NCBI RefSeq assembly: GCF_002019695.1
Contig: NZ_KV917376.1
Span: forward strand, 3,376,040-3,440,039
Source of the DNA: Evansella clarkii
Lineage (GTDB): Bacteria > Bacillota > Bacilli > Bacillales > Salisediminibacteriaceae
Direction of reading: 5' to 3'
DNA length: 64,000 nucleotides
Made by a program: the position numbers and the translations under genes
The notes under the pieces: model-generated
What the model was told of the DNA's origin: nothing
Databases searched by the model: none
The model's input: only the letters and a program-made list of their open reading frames with translations
Shown here: positions 16,888-25,732 of the stretch, piece after piece
Position numbering within the stretch: the first letter of the stretch is position 1
Layout of the letters: each line of letters opens with the position of its first letter

Positions 16888-18045
16888 CTATCTGCCAAGC
16901 TTTATTTTTTCAGGAAGTATCCGCTGGCCCGTCTGTTCCATTTCAACATTAACATTTACATCTATTTGCGCATCTTTCCATCCTGTCTCGTTCCAGTTCA
17001 GGGTTTCGAAATACGCATAGTTTTTTGACCAAATTCTGTGGCCGATCAGCCATGGCTCCACATTTATCCCCTTCATTTTTGTAATAGTGTTATCTATATC
17101 TTTTTTAATGTTTTCCTCCAGTTTTTTGTGAAGCTCGTCTATCGTTTCCTCAGACGCCCTGTCTTTGTGGGTTTCCAGGTGAACCAGCTCCCCCTTCCCC
17201 GTTGCTTCCAGGTGAATTTTTACAGGATTAGTTTCAGTGAAAGAATAACTCAAATCCATATTTGCTCTTATAGAAGCTTCCAGGGAACGGCCTTCCCCTT
17301 CTATGGTCACTGTATAATTTATATTCTCCATCTTCCGCTCCTTTAACAAACCACTGATCCCCGCCTCTTTTCCTATAAGCTCTCCTTCCATTTTTCCGTT
17401 TTTAAAGACGGCCATATCTTCGATAACTGTATTAATATCATAAAATGCTAACGGAATTGTCGCAGCGTTTGAAATCATATTTCTGTCTCTCCGGTATTCG
17501 AACAACTTTACATCATCCGTGCGGGATAATTTTTGTTCTGCTGTAAAAAATCGGTCAATATAAAGGGCAGGCAAATTTACTAACTGTGTTTCATTCTTCA
17601 GAAACTCCCTTACTTCCCCTTTTTCTCTTACCACAAGGAGCAGCACATCATTTGACAGAGGTGCTCTGCGGTCAAGTACATCCATGACCTGTTCAATACC
17701 TTCTTTAGCCAGTCTTTCTCCAATCATTATTGATTTTAGCTGGCCAAAAAATAAAATTGTAGGTGTTTGCGCCTCCAGATTGGCAATTGCTTCCCAGACA
17801 GTATTATGAGTGGATGAGAGTGTTTCAAACTCGCTTACAAGTCCTTCCTCTCCCCCTTGCTGGCCTCCGGACACAATGACAGGCACCTGAATAGACACAA
17901 TAAACTGGCCTTCTTCGTTTTTATCAATACCCATACCAACGATAATCGTTCGCTCATCAATTTCTTTAGAGTCAGTGTTGCACCCTGTGAGGCAAATGAG
18001 GCTGATAAGCAGAACGCAAAACACTGTTTTTTTACATGTCCCCAC
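16888..18045 (-). CDS. Germinant receptor lipoprotein, GerC family
   Basis: A 385-residue lipoprotein: signal peptide with lipobox LTGC near residue 22, then the GerC N-terminal domain (DERTIIVGMGIDKNEEG) and the C-terminal domain that ends with WN..GW (LNWNETGWKDAQIDVNVNVE). It forms the C subunit of a spore inner-membrane nutrient receptor. The GTG start at 18045 has an AAGGGGG SD and overlaps the B-subunit gene by 14 bp, so translation is coupled. Operons of this type are transcribed by sigma-G in the forespore. Confidence 0.93.
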   Translation of the reverse strand: MGTCKKTVFCVLLISLICLTGCNTDSKEIDERTIIVGMGIDKNEEGQFIVSIQVPVIVSGGQQGGEEGLVSEFETLSSTHNTVWEAIANLEAQTPTILFFGQLKSIMIGERLAKEGIEQVMDVLDRRAPLSNDVLLLVVREKGEVREFLKNETQLVNLPALYIDRFFTAEQKLSRTDDVKLFEYRRDRNMISNAATIPLAFYDINTVIEDMAVFKNGKMEGELIGKEAGISGLLKERKMENINYTVTIEGEGRSLEASIRANMDLSYSFTETNPVKIHLEATGKGELVHLETHKDRASEETIDELHKKLEENIKKDIDNTITKMKGINVEPWLIGHRIWSKNYAYFETLNWNETGWKDAQIDVNVNVEMEQTGQRILPEKIKLGR

Positions 18046-19147
18046 CAGTACCAGCCCCCTTTTTACTGCGGATTAACAGATAAGAAACGAGTATCATTGG
18101 TACAACCAGAGAGTAAAACAACGTATTAAGATTAAATGGCTCCCATGAAAAATTTATCAGGCTCGGTGTACTGAGTGAAATAGCAGCTATTAAAGCGACA
18201 AATATGCAAACATGGATCCATTCCCGCTTTGGCTTTACCTTGATGATTCTGTTCATTAAAAAGGTGCCGAACCAGAAATGGATAAGCGCGATTTTGTAAA
18301 AAGACATGATCCATATAGACAGGAAAAACAAATCCATCCGTTCAAGAATACCTGTTCTTGCTGAAGTTGCCTGTATCAGCGCAGTTGCAGGCGAGAGAAA
18401 ATTCATTGCCTGTTCAAAGCCGAAAATACCAAGCGCAGTAAAGCAGACGACAAAATAAGAGTACATGACCAGAAGCAAACCTAAGGACGTTGCTTTAAAG
18501 ATGTTGACACTCTTATTCACATAAGGAAGGAACGCAAGCAAAGTAACTACCCCGCCATATCTGCTCATATCTGAAAGGATACTTCTTCCGAATGTCAGGA
18601 TGTCTGTTGAAAAAACAGGAGCAAGGTTAATCCAGCGAAAATCTTCTGATAATATGATAAAGGATAGGCTGAAAACAATAGCAACCTCAAGTAAAAATGA
18701 CAGAACGAGCATTCGGGTAATAGTCCGTATGCCGTACAGAAGGCCAAGAAATGCTACTAATAAAAATGCCACGATAATAACAGCCTGGTCTGTATCCTGC
18801 AGCAAGTAAGTCTGCACTATAATACTAAGGCTTTTCGTTCCCGTGAGGCTTGCATAAAATGTGCCGAAAAGCAAATAGAGGACGACTGGATAATAAAATA
18901 TCTTATAGCTTTTTTGTTTAAATAAGCCAAGGATATCCTGTTCGCCGTGTTTCTTGATGACTTTATTTATCAAATACATAAGCAGAAAATAAGGGAAAAC
19001 AGCAAGTACCACCTTCAGCCACGCACTCCGTATCTCAGTCTCTGATATATACGGCAGAAAGATGAGCCCTAAGGTGATCGTAGAGCTGTATGTAAAAGTA
19101 ATAAGTTCCCCTTTTCCATTATTTGTTTCCTGAGAAATAGGATCCAT
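18032..19147 (-). CDS. Germinant receptor permease-like subunit, GerB family
   Basis: A 371-residue protein with about ten membrane segments, GerAB/APC-superfamily type (TFTYSSTITLGLIFLPYIS near the start, typical of the family). It is the B subunit thought to bind the germinant in the spore inner membrane. It lies 38 bp after the A-subunit gene and overlaps the C-subunit gene. The germinant cannot be predicted from sequence. Confidence 0.93.
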   Translation of the reverse strand: MDPISQETNNGKGELITFTYSSTITLGLIFLPYISETEIRSAWLKVVLAVFPYFLLMYLINKVIKKHGEQDILGLFKQKSYKIFYYPVVLYLLFGTFYASLTGTKSLSIIVQTYLLQDTDQAVIIVAFLLVAFLGLLYGIRTITRMLVLSFLLEVAIVFSLSFIILSEDFRWINLAPVFSTDILTFGRSILSDMSRYGGVVTLLAFLPYVNKSVNIFKATSLGLLLVMYSYFVVCFTALGIFGFEQAMNFLSPATALIQATSARTGILERMDLFFLSIWIMSFYKIALIHFWFGTFLMNRIIKVKPKREWIHVCIFVALIAAISLSTPSLINFSWEPFNLNTLFYSLVVPMILVSYLLIRSKKGAGTGGDM

Positions 19148-19185
19148 TGTAATATCATCCTCTGTTTGTGCCAGGTACGACTGAA

Positions 19186-20655
19186 CTATTTACGGGGCTT
19201 AAAAAAGTTAAGGATCTGCCTTGGGTAAAACGGTGAAATTGGATATAAATAAGACTTATTCAGGGAATCCAGCTTGCTTAAATGCATGTATAAAAATCCG
19301 ATTGCAAGGACAAACCCGTAAAGTCCCAGAGCCGCGGCAGATGCTACAAGCCCGTATCGGACAATCCTCCACGAAGAGACATACTCCCATGAGGGGAGCG
19401 TAAACATAGCCACTGCTGTAAAAGCGATAATAATAACCATAATATTGCTTATAAGCCCTGCTTCCACCGCGGCAGTACCAATGACGAGCCCCCCCACAAT
19501 GCCAATTGTCTGTCCAACGAAAGAAGGCAGCCTCATGCTCGCTTCCACAAGGACATCCAGGGCAAACATCATTAAGAAAGCCTCCGCGTTCGCCGGAAGC
19601 GGGATTTGTGCCCGGGACTGGGCAACACTAATCATTAATTCCGTTGGTATCATTTCCGGCTGGTAAGCAACGAGTGAGACGTATAATGCTGGAAGTGTTG
19701 TGCCGATTACTAAACAAATAAGACGCAATATCCTGATAAAAGCTAGGTTCCATGGTACAAAATATGTGTGGTCTTCTGTTGTTTCAAGCATATCCATGAA
19801 AGTTATCGGTGCTATTACTGAAAACGTGAAATTGTCTATAAAGAGAACAACCTTCCCCTGAAGAAGGCTGTATGCAGCAACATCCGGCCGTTCGGACATG
19901 GTAACCTGGGGAAAAATGGAATTTGGATGCCGGGAAATATATTTGTTCAGCTCTCCTGCTGTGATGAGATGGTCTTTATCATAGCTGTTCAGTAGCTGAT
20001 CAACATGTTTGACCACTGAAGGCTCGCAGTACTGCTCCAGATACACTAAGGAAACACCAGTGTTGCTGACTTCTCCTAAGCGGTACTCCTTCGTTTTTAA
20101 TCGCGGGTCTTTTATAAACTGTCTCAGGATGCCAACATTTGAATGCTGATTTTCGATAAAGCCTATTTTCGGTCCATACACCTGGTTCTCTGTGGTTGGA
20201 TCTGTCAGAGACCTTTCAAGAGGTTCGGCAAGATATAAGATAATTGGATCACAATACTCTGCGTACAGAAGGATGTTGCCGTCAAGAAGATTTCTGACCG
20301 TTGTCTTCCAGCTGTCTGCTTTTTCAAATTCAGCTATTGTGAGAATGCTTCCAAAGTCTGCTGCTCTTTGAAGTTTTATATTACCGCTGTTTTTTAACAG
20401 AGGCTCGATTACCGAGTATTCAAGCTTGTTTTCACTGATCATTGCACTGATAAAACAAAGGTAGACTTCCTTTCCTCCAGGCAGTGTAAATTCCCGTTCT
20501 GTAAAATCAAAACTGTTGCTGAAGGCTGTTTTAAATAATTGTTTCGCCTGATCTAAATCAGCTGGTAATGGTGCATTTGCATCGTAGATTCCGGACAGAT
20601 ACTCGTCATAAGAAAGAACCTCACTGATTTTTTTCTGTTTCTTTTTGAATACCAT
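19186..20655 (-). CDS. Germinant receptor subunit, GerA family
   Basis: A 489-residue GerA-family protein: a soluble N-terminal domain of about 280 residues, a conserved middle stretch (SERPDVAAYSLLQGKVVLFIDN) and four or five C-terminal membrane segments beginning near residue 290 (TTEDHTYFVPWNLAFIRILR). The IPTELMISVAQSRAQIPLP motif is typical of the family. First gene of the A-B-C operon, with SD AAGGGG before the ATG. The gene set is complete and intact, so this is likely a functional receptor. Confidence 0.95.
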   Translation of the reverse strand: MVFKKKQKKISEVLSYDEYLSGIYDANAPLPADLDQAKQLFKTAFSNSFDFTEREFTLPGGKEVYLCFISAMISENKLEYSVIEPLLKNSGNIKLQRAADFGSILTIAEFEKADSWKTTVRNLLDGNILLYAEYCDPIILYLAEPLERSLTDPTTENQVYGPKIGFIENQHSNVGILRQFIKDPRLKTKEYRLGEVSNTGVSLVYLEQYCEPSVVKHVDQLLNSYDKDHLITAGELNKYISRHPNSIFPQVTMSERPDVAAYSLLQGKVVLFIDNFTFSVIAPITFMDMLETTEDHTYFVPWNLAFIRILRLICLVIGTTLPALYVSLVAYQPEMIPTELMISVAQSRAQIPLPANAEAFLMMFALDVLVEASMRLPSFVGQTIGIVGGLVIGTAAVEAGLISNIMVIIIAFTAVAMFTLPSWEYVSSWRIVRYGLVASAAALGLYGFVLAIGFLYMHLSKLDSLNKSYLYPISPFYPRQILNFFKPRK

Positions 20656-20720
20656 CAGCAGACACCCCTTCTCTTCTGTTTATTATTCAGAAGTTCAAAG
20701 GAAGATATGCAGGAATTTAC

Positions 20721-20767
20721 CAAAAAGTTCAGGGTCAAGAGTTCGGGGGTCTGGCCCCTGAACTTTT
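20721..20767. repeat. Hairpin carrying the GGGTCTGGCCCCTGAAC repeat
   Basis: AAAAGTTCAGGG (20723-20734) pairs with CCCTGAACTTTT (20756-20767). The right arm belongs to a motif also present at 24.87 kb, and in reverse at 32.65 kb. Confidence 0.6.
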
Positions 20768-20777
20768 GGGCAAAAAG

Positions 20778-20807
20778 AAGAACCTGGCATGTTTCTTGCC
20801 GGTTCTT
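20778..20807 (-). terminator. Terminator of the DPBB-protein gene
   Basis: AAGAACCTGGCA (20778-20789) pairs with TGCCGGTTCTT (20797-20807); the minus strand continues into TTTTT. Confidence 0.75.
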
Positions 20808-20823
20808 CAGGGCTGGACTGCAA

Positions 20824-21561
20824 TTAAACTTCCTGAATGTCTGTAGAAATGACTCTGTTTGTATCAGGGTTGTAAACTACATTGCTCCTTACAGTAATTT
20901 GTTCTTCCTGAGACTGAAGACTGAATTCATACGTCTCCCTTATTCGGTTTCCTGTCTGTTGGGTTCTGTCTACTGGCCGGTAGTTTACTATCCTGTAGTT
21001 TGGATAAGCAGCCTGGACCAGCCCTGAAAGATATGCACCCCACATTTCTTCCTGTCCGGTTTCCGGCTCTTCCCCCGTCGGAGTAAATTCGATGTTCAGC
21101 ACACCTTGGTTCAAGTTACCCCCCAATGCTTCAAATGCCCGGCGATGCAAATTTAGTCTGTTTGCCGGATAGTTTATTACCTGGTCAACTATTATTACGG
21201 TAATCTCCTGGCCAGGCGACGCAAGATTCCTCACTCTCAGCCTTTCACCGCAACGGTAAGGTGTATTAGAACCCACTGCAGCAGTCAAAAAATTGTTTTG
21301 CGACCAGGGAATACCGCACCTGGTCACCTGTCCTCCATCGGTCCATGTTGCCTGCCCTCGTACTACCTGCTGTCTGAACAAATTCGGATCATGATAGCTA
21401 TTGTCATAGAACTCAGGGGTGTACATATTTTGTCCCTGATAATAAGATGAAGCGCCGCTGCTTCTTTCAAAACCAGAATGCTGCAACTGGTTGCCAGCAT
21501 TTTGCTGATACTGATTACTATAGGGGGTCACATACGTAAAGAATGGTTGATTATAATACAA
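20824..21561 (-). CDS. Double-psi beta-barrel (expansin/RlpA-like) protein with DUF3889-like C-terminus
   Basis: A 245-residue protein without a signal peptide. Residues 1-65 are Gln/Asn/Tyr/Ser-rich and disordered. Residues 67-165 resemble a double-psi beta-barrel (GQATWTDGGQVTRCGIPW, then IIVDQVINYPANRLNLHRRAFEAL), as in expansins and RlpA. The C-terminal 80 residues (WGAYLSGLVQAAYPNYRIVNYRPVD) match the pattern of DUF3889 proteins of spore formers. No membrane export signal suggests mother-cell synthesis and a spore-coat location; this is inference, supported by its place directly upstream of the germination operon. Confidence 0.7.
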   Translation of the reverse strand: MYYNQPFFTYVTPYSNQYQQNAGNQLQHSGFERSSGASSYYQGQNMYTPEFYDNSYHDPNLFRQQVVRGQATWTDGGQVTRCGIPWSQNNFLTAAVGSNTPYRCGERLRVRNLASPGQEITVIIVDQVINYPANRLNLHRRAFEALGGNLNQGVLNIEFTPTGEEPETGQEEMWGAYLSGLVQAAYPNYRIVNYRPVDRTQQTGNRIRETYEFSLQSQEEQITVRSNVVYNPDTNRVISTDIQEV

Positions 21562-21873
21562 AAGAGCTACCTCCCGCTAAAATTATCATTGCACGGTAGC
21601 CTATGCAAAAAAGTATCGGCCTGTGATTAAAGAGCCCTCGAATTATTGAAAAATGCCAATCCAGACAGCTGACTCCTGAATAAGCTGTCCTGCAAAACCG
21701 GACTGTTATTTTTTACAGACTTAGAAGAAAACTAGCCCCCCAGAAAAGAATATGGTAGTATTTATAACTGTTACTGCTAATTTTACTTTAATGCGTTAAC
21801 GCATATCTTTGGTGTGGTACGTCAATAAGAAAAAACAGTACAGACAGAATAGCTAGTTGAGAGGAGAAATTTT
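21562..21873. other. Intergenic region between divergent genes
   Basis: 312 bp between the DPBB-protein gene and the NSS transporter. The only strong signal is the 14-bp palindrome at 21791-21804; no further gene or terminator is evident. Confidence 0.4.
21791..21804. promoter_or_regulatory. Perfect 14-bp palindrome, candidate operator
   Basis: ATGCGTTAACGCAT lies 70 bp before the NSS transporter start, in the likely promoter region. The length and symmetry suit a dimeric repressor site; the regulator is unknown. Confidence 0.45.
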
Positions 21874-23238
21874 ATGTCAGCACGTAATTCATCAAACTCC
21901 CTTGAACCCAGAGAGGAATGGGGTACGAGACTTGGTTTTATGCTGGCCGCTGCAGGTTCCGCAGTAGGACTGGGGAACATATGGAGATTTCCTTTTGTAG
22001 TCGGCGAAAGTGGCGGAGCGGCATTTGTCCTGATTTACTTAGCATTTGTTTTATTAATCGGGCTTCCTCTCCTGATCGGGGAAATTAGTATTGGCCGTGG
22101 CGGGCGCGCAAACGCAATGGACAGCTACGGTGCCGTAACGAAAAGCAAAAAGTGGAAGTTCAATGGCTTGATCGGAATTATTGTTAATTTTATGATACTC
22201 TCCTTTTATTCAGTTGTATCGGGTTGGGCATTTTATTATTTCATTCTGGCCCTAACAGGAAATCTGGTAGCGGAGGACAGAGACTACGGCAGTTCCTTTG
22301 GCGGGTTTATCTCTGATCCGGTTATGCCAGTCGTCTGGCAGCTGCTCTTAATGGCAATTATTATTTTTATTGTCATGGGCGGTGTGAAAAAAGGGATTGA
22401 AAGATGGAACAATATCCTTATGCCTACCTTATTTGTCCTGTTAATCGTTCTTGTATTCCGAAGTGTAAGTCTTGACGGAGCCGGAGAGGGACTACGATTT
22501 TTTCTGGAGCCGGACTTTTCGGTAATCAATTCAGGGATTATATTAGCAGCGCTTGGACAGGCTTTCTTCAGCTTAAGCCTTGCCTCTGGTGTTTATGTGA
22601 CATACGGCAGCTACAGCAGAAGCAGCAGTTCCATAACAGGGAATGCAGGTGGGATTGTATTGCTTGATGTGATGGTCGCAATTATGGCAGGCTTGATTAT
22701 CTTTCCTGCAGTTTTCCATTACGGAATAGATCCTGGAAGCGGTCCGGATCTCGTGTTTATTACCTTCCCTGCTATTTTCACAGATATGCCGTTCGGGACT
22801 GTTTTCGCAGTAATTTTCTTCTTCTTTATTTTTGTTGCTGCCTTAACATCGGCTATTTCCCTGCTTGAGGTCGTTACTGCTTTTGTAAAAGAAAAATTTA
22901 ATATCTCAAGGAAAGTTGCAGCACCGGTTACAGGGCTGGTCATCGCCATTGTAGGGGTGTTCGCATCACTATCTTTTGGCGCGTTATCACATGTTACGTT
23001 AATCGACCGGACAATTTTTGATTTGCTGGACTTCCTGTCTGCAGAAGTTCTTCTTCCATTCGCCGGTCTTGTTATGAGTATTTTCCTTGGCTGGATATGG
23101 AAGCCAGCCGCTGTAAAAGCGGAAATAGAGAAAGAAGGGAATCGCTTCCCGCTGTTTGCTTTATGGAGCTTTTTAATTAAATATGTGATCCCTCTCGTTA
23201 TCCTGATTGTTTTTCTGGACAGCCTGGGAATTATTTAA
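21874..23238 (+). CDS. Sodium-dependent transporter, NSS/SNF family
   Basis: A 454-residue transporter of the neurotransmitter:sodium symporter family. The hallmark N-terminal EEWGTRLGFMLAAAGSAVGL and GNIWRFPFVVGESGGAAF stretches (TM1, with the Na+/substrate unwound segment) are intact, as is the TM6/TM8 small-residue pattern (GQAFFSLSLASGVYVTYGSY). About eleven or twelve membrane segments, like bacterial YocR/YhdH. It probably imports an amino acid or related solute with Na+, suiting a sodium-rich habitat. SD GAGAGGAG precedes the ATG. Confidence 0.92.
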   Translation: MSARNSSNSLEPREEWGTRLGFMLAAAGSAVGLGNIWRFPFVVGESGGAAFVLIYLAFVLLIGLPLLIGEISIGRGGRANAMDSYGAVTKSKKWKFNGLIGIIVNFMILSFYSVVSGWAFYYFILALTGNLVAEDRDYGSSFGGFISDPVMPVVWQLLLMAIIIFIVMGGVKKGIERWNNILMPTLFVLLIVLVFRSVSLDGAGEGLRFFLEPDFSVINSGIILAALGQAFFSLSLASGVYVTYGSYSRSSSSITGNAGGIVLLDVMVAIMAGLIIFPAVFHYGIDPGSGPDLVFITFPAIFTDMPFGTVFAVIFFFFIFVAALTSAISLLEVVTAFVKEKFNISRKVAAPVTGLVIAIVGVFASLSFGALSHVTLIDRTIFDLLDFLSAEVLLPFAGLVMSIFLGWIWKPAAVKAEIEKEGNRFPLFALWSFLIKYVIPLVILIVFLDSLGII

Positions 23239-23268
23239 GCGAGGATCACGTATAAGACACTATGAACT

Positions 23269-23316
23269 GCACCCCGATTGCTGAGCACTATCTGGCAATC
23301 GGGGGTGCGGTTTTTT
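23269..23316 (+). terminator. Terminator of the NSS transporter
   Basis: GCACCCCGATTGC (23269-23281) pairs with 23295-23308 with one bulge and is followed by GGTTTTTT. Confidence 0.85.
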
Positions 23317-23439
23317 ATTGATTTCTTTCACCTCTCACATCCTCCTTCTAAAAAGTCATAGTAAAATTAATGGTTATCCTGTAAAATAAAAACATATTTC
23401 ATAATTTTACAAATTCTTCAAAGGGTGAGGGGAAATTGG

Positions 23440-24207
23440 ATGACACGAGTATATGGATTACTGGTGTTCTTATTTGTAATAGCATATTCAGTAATTGCCG
23501 GGAATCAATATCGTAATTATGCTGATTTTTCCTGGGGCCTCTTTGAGTTCTTTCTCATGGGGCTGTTCTCAACCTCTGCGTATTATGTTTTTATTTTTAA
23601 AACAAAAAAGCAATTTAAGCTTCCTTATCTGCTTACTGCTTTGTCCTATGGCCTGATGAGTTACATGATTATCATGTACTTTATCTATAAGGCGGTCTTC
23701 CGGACTGACCTTACTGGGAGAGTGTTTTTTTCAGGTCATATTTTTGATGCTGCTGAGGAAAATTATTTCCCTTTTATAAGTTTGTTCTGGCTGGAAGGGC
23801 TTACCTTTCTTCTCGGCAGTACAATCCTTATTTTGTTTCTCCTTGGCAATCAGATAAAATGCCGCGAATGCACTCAGAGTGGTTTCTTTTCGGAAAAGCT
23901 TCTTTTTAAAGTAGCTGGAAGTTACCAGGAGGATGTAAAACAACTCATTAAGCTTTCTGCTGCTAAAGATTACTCTGGGTTAATAAATTATATCCAATCC
24001 AGAAAAATATCTTTCCCAGCGTCCCAAAAAACGAAAAGGGACTCCAGTTATGCCTTTTATCTGCTGACATGCAGCAACTGCAGTACTTCATATATTGTTA
24101 GTAAGAAATATAAAGATATTAATGATCTGGAAGAGGACACTGCAAGTACATATAAAGTTATTTTAAAGTTAGATACTAATTTACATATTAGATTAACCGG
24201 AAAGTAA
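23440..24207 (+). CDS. Membrane protein with a cytosolic zinc-ribbon-like tail
   Basis: A 255-residue protein of unknown function. Four membrane segments fill residues 1-150. The soluble C-terminal half carries two CxxC knuckles about 70 residues apart (KCREC near 150, CSNC near 220), suggesting a zinc ribbon. The ATG at 23440 is preceded by GAGGGGAAA; an upstream GTG at 23425 overlaps that SD. No family name comes to mind. Monocistronic with its own terminator. Confidence 0.65.
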   Translation: MTRVYGLLVFLFVIAYSVIAGNQYRNYADFSWGLFEFFLMGLFSTSAYYVFIFKTKKQFKLPYLLTALSYGLMSYMIIMYFIYKAVFRTDLTGRVFFSGHIFDAAEENYFPFISLFWLEGLTFLLGSTILILFLLGNQIKCRECTQSGFFSEKLLFKVAGSYQEDVKQLIKLSAAKDYSGLINYIQSRKISFPASQKTKRDSSYAFYLLTCSNCSTSYIVSKKYKDINDLEEDTASTYKVILKLDTNLHIRLTGK

Positions 24208-24215
24208 TTCTAAGG

Positions 24216-24240
24216 AGGAAGCGCCAGCGCTTCCTTTTTA
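24216..24240 (+). terminator. Rho-independent terminator
   Basis: GGAAGCG (24218-24224) pairs with CGCTTCC with a tight loop and is followed by TTTTTAT. Confidence 0.75.
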
Positions 24241-24370
24241 TATTGCACCGTCAAAGCGGCCAGTTTTACAATAATCCATTATTTTTGTGTGGCGTAAAAC
24301 ATATTTAATGCGGCTCCACGCATAAATTACGGTCATTTTAGAGATTTTACTAATAAAGGAGGTCGAACGG

Positions 24371-24838
24371 GTGAAATTGCCAAGAAAACTATTATTCGCA
24401 ATGTTGTTCTTATCCTGGATAAGTATTCCCTTCATTGGCTGGAAGGATATCAGAAGATTTCTGCCTTCTTATTTTTTTATCGCCTTTCTTTTATTAGCGG
24501 AGTCTTATCCTGCGAGGAAACTGAAGTGGTGGCACGCAAAAACAAATGTAAGCCATAATATAGATGCGGAACTTCCATATATATCAAGCGCTTATTTAGC
24601 AATTGTCTTATGGATAATGAAGTTCACGTATGGCAAGTTCATCCCCTTTACTGTAGTTAATTTGCTGATGAACCTGGTACTTGCTTACCCATTATCCTCT
24701 TTCGCAAGGAAAATTAACCTTTATTCCCTGGAGCGGATGCCTCCCTTCATCTTATTCCTTTTAATGTATGCTAAGTCATTTTTGCTGTATGGTTTCCAGA
24801 GGTACATTCTGCTCGACCGTCCTTCACCTCCTGCATAA
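24371..24838 (+). CDS. Small polytopic membrane protein of unknown function
   Basis: A 155-residue protein with four or five membrane segments and a GTG start 8 nt after SD AAAGGAGGTC. Basic residues lie in the loops (ARKLKWWHAK). I do not recognise a family. It is followed by a hairpin of the GGGTCTGGCCC repeat type that may end both this and the convergent hemolysin III gene. Confidence 0.6.
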   Translation: MKLPRKLLFAMLFLSWISIPFIGWKDIRRFLPSYFFIAFLLLAESYPARKLKWWHAKTNVSHNIDAELPYISSAYLAIVLWIMKFTYGKFIPFTVVNLLMNLVLAYPLSSFARKINLYSLERMPPFILFLLMYAKSFLLYGFQRYILLDRPSPPA

Positions 24839-24842
24839 AAAA

Positions 24843-24880
24843 GCCAGCCCCTTGTCGCAGTTTTCCGACAAGGGTCTGGC
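24843..24880. terminator. Hairpin built from the GGGTCTGGCCC repeat
   Basis: A 15-bp stem with one mismatch (24843-24857 with 24866-24880) between convergent genes, followed by CCCTGAACTTTTT. The right arm recurs in the hairpins at 20.75 and 32.65 kb. Confidence 0.6.
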
Positions 24881-24942
24881 CCCTGAACTTTTTATGAACT
24901 TTAGCTTAATCGACTACGTTTACCTGCAGGATCTTCGGATCA

Positions 24943-25590
24943 TCAAAGTACATATAAATATACACTTAGGAAGTGGGCTAAGCTTCCAGCAAGGATAAAC
25001 AGATGGAATATTTCATGGAAGCCCAGACGCTTTGTTGTCACAAATTTAGGCTCAAGGGCATAGATGACGCCGCCAATCGTATAGATTACCCCGCCCAGGA
25101 TGAGCAGAAAAACGCCTTGCGGGCCGAGACTGTTCAGCAGCGGAATGACAGCAAAGATAATGATCCAGCCCATGCCAATATATAGAAGTGTGGACAGCCA
25201 TCTTGGAGCTCTGAACCAAATTAACTTAAAGACAACGCCTGCCACTGCAAGTACTGCCACAAACCCAAACAGTATCCACCCCACCGGGCCGTTCAGGCTG
25301 ATCAGGCAAAATGGAGTATATGTTCCTGCGATTAAAAGGAAAATCATTGAATGGTCTACCCGTCGTAAAAAAGCGATCGTTTTTTCTTTTGCAATCACCA
25401 TGTGATAAGTTGCCGAAGCAGAATAAAGCAATATCATGCTTACCCCAAAAGCGATAACCGCGAATAATTCTAAAAAGGTAAAGCCCCCTTCCGCTACTTT
25501 TATAACCATTGCAAGCAGCCCGACAAAAGCCATAATTGCACCAAACAGATGTGTTAAACCATTTATTGGCTCTCTGATATACGCATCCAT
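24943..25590 (-). CDS. Hemolysin III / PAQR-family membrane protein
   Basis: A 215-residue seven-TM protein of the hemolysin III (YqfA/YplQ, PAQR-like) family: EPINGLTHLFGAIM in TM1, SASATYHM in TM2, RRVDHSMIFLLIAGTYTPF, and the C-terminal GFHEIFHLFILAGSLAHF. The conserved Ser, Asp and His residues of the putative zinc site in these segments are all present. It likely acts as a membrane hydrolase or lipid sensor. A strong sigma-A promoter with an operator-like inverted repeat lies upstream, divergent from a DUF1836 gene. Confidence 0.9.
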   Translation of the reverse strand: MDAYIREPINGLTHLFGAIMAFVGLLAMVIKVAEGGFTFLELFAVIAFGVSMILLYSASATYHMVIAKEKTIAFLRRVDHSMIFLLIAGTYTPFCLISLNGPVGWILFGFVAVLAVAGVVFKLIWFRAPRWLSTLLYIGMGWIIIFAVIPLLNSLGPQGVFLLILGGVIYTIGGVIYALEPKFVTTKRLGFHEIFHLFILAGSLAHFLSVYLYVL

Positions 25591-25613
25591 AATTGATCAC
25601 CTCTCATGTTGAT

Positions 25614-25634
25614 ATGTAGTATCGATAACTACAT
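25614..25634. promoter_or_regulatory. Inverted repeat operator candidate between hemolysin III and DUF1836 genes
   Basis: ATGTAGT (25614-25620), 7-bp spacer, ACTACAT (25628-25634). A third ATGTAGT (25657-25663) overlaps the -35 box of the hemolysin III promoter. The inverted repeat covers the likely transcription start of that gene, a classic repressor position. Confidence 0.6.
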
Positions 25635-25636
25635 GA

Positions 25637-25666
25637 AGTATACACTAACATTCATTATGTAGTCAA
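25637..25666 (-). promoter_or_regulatory. Sigma-A promoter of the hemolysin III gene
   Basis: On the minus strand TTGACT (25661-25666) and TATACT (25637-25642) are separated by 18 bp. Confidence 0.7.
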
Positions 25667-25668
25667 CA

Positions 25669-25697
25669 TTGTTTTACGTGAAGCTCAATGATACAAT
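25669..25697 (+). promoter_or_regulatory. Sigma-A-like promoter of the DUF1836 gene
   Basis: TTGTTT (25669-25674) and TACAAT (25692-25697) with a 17-bp spacer, 36 bp before the ATG. Confidence 0.6.
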
Positions 25698-25732
25698 GTG
25701 AGTATAAAAATACGGATAAAAGAGGGTTTTAA

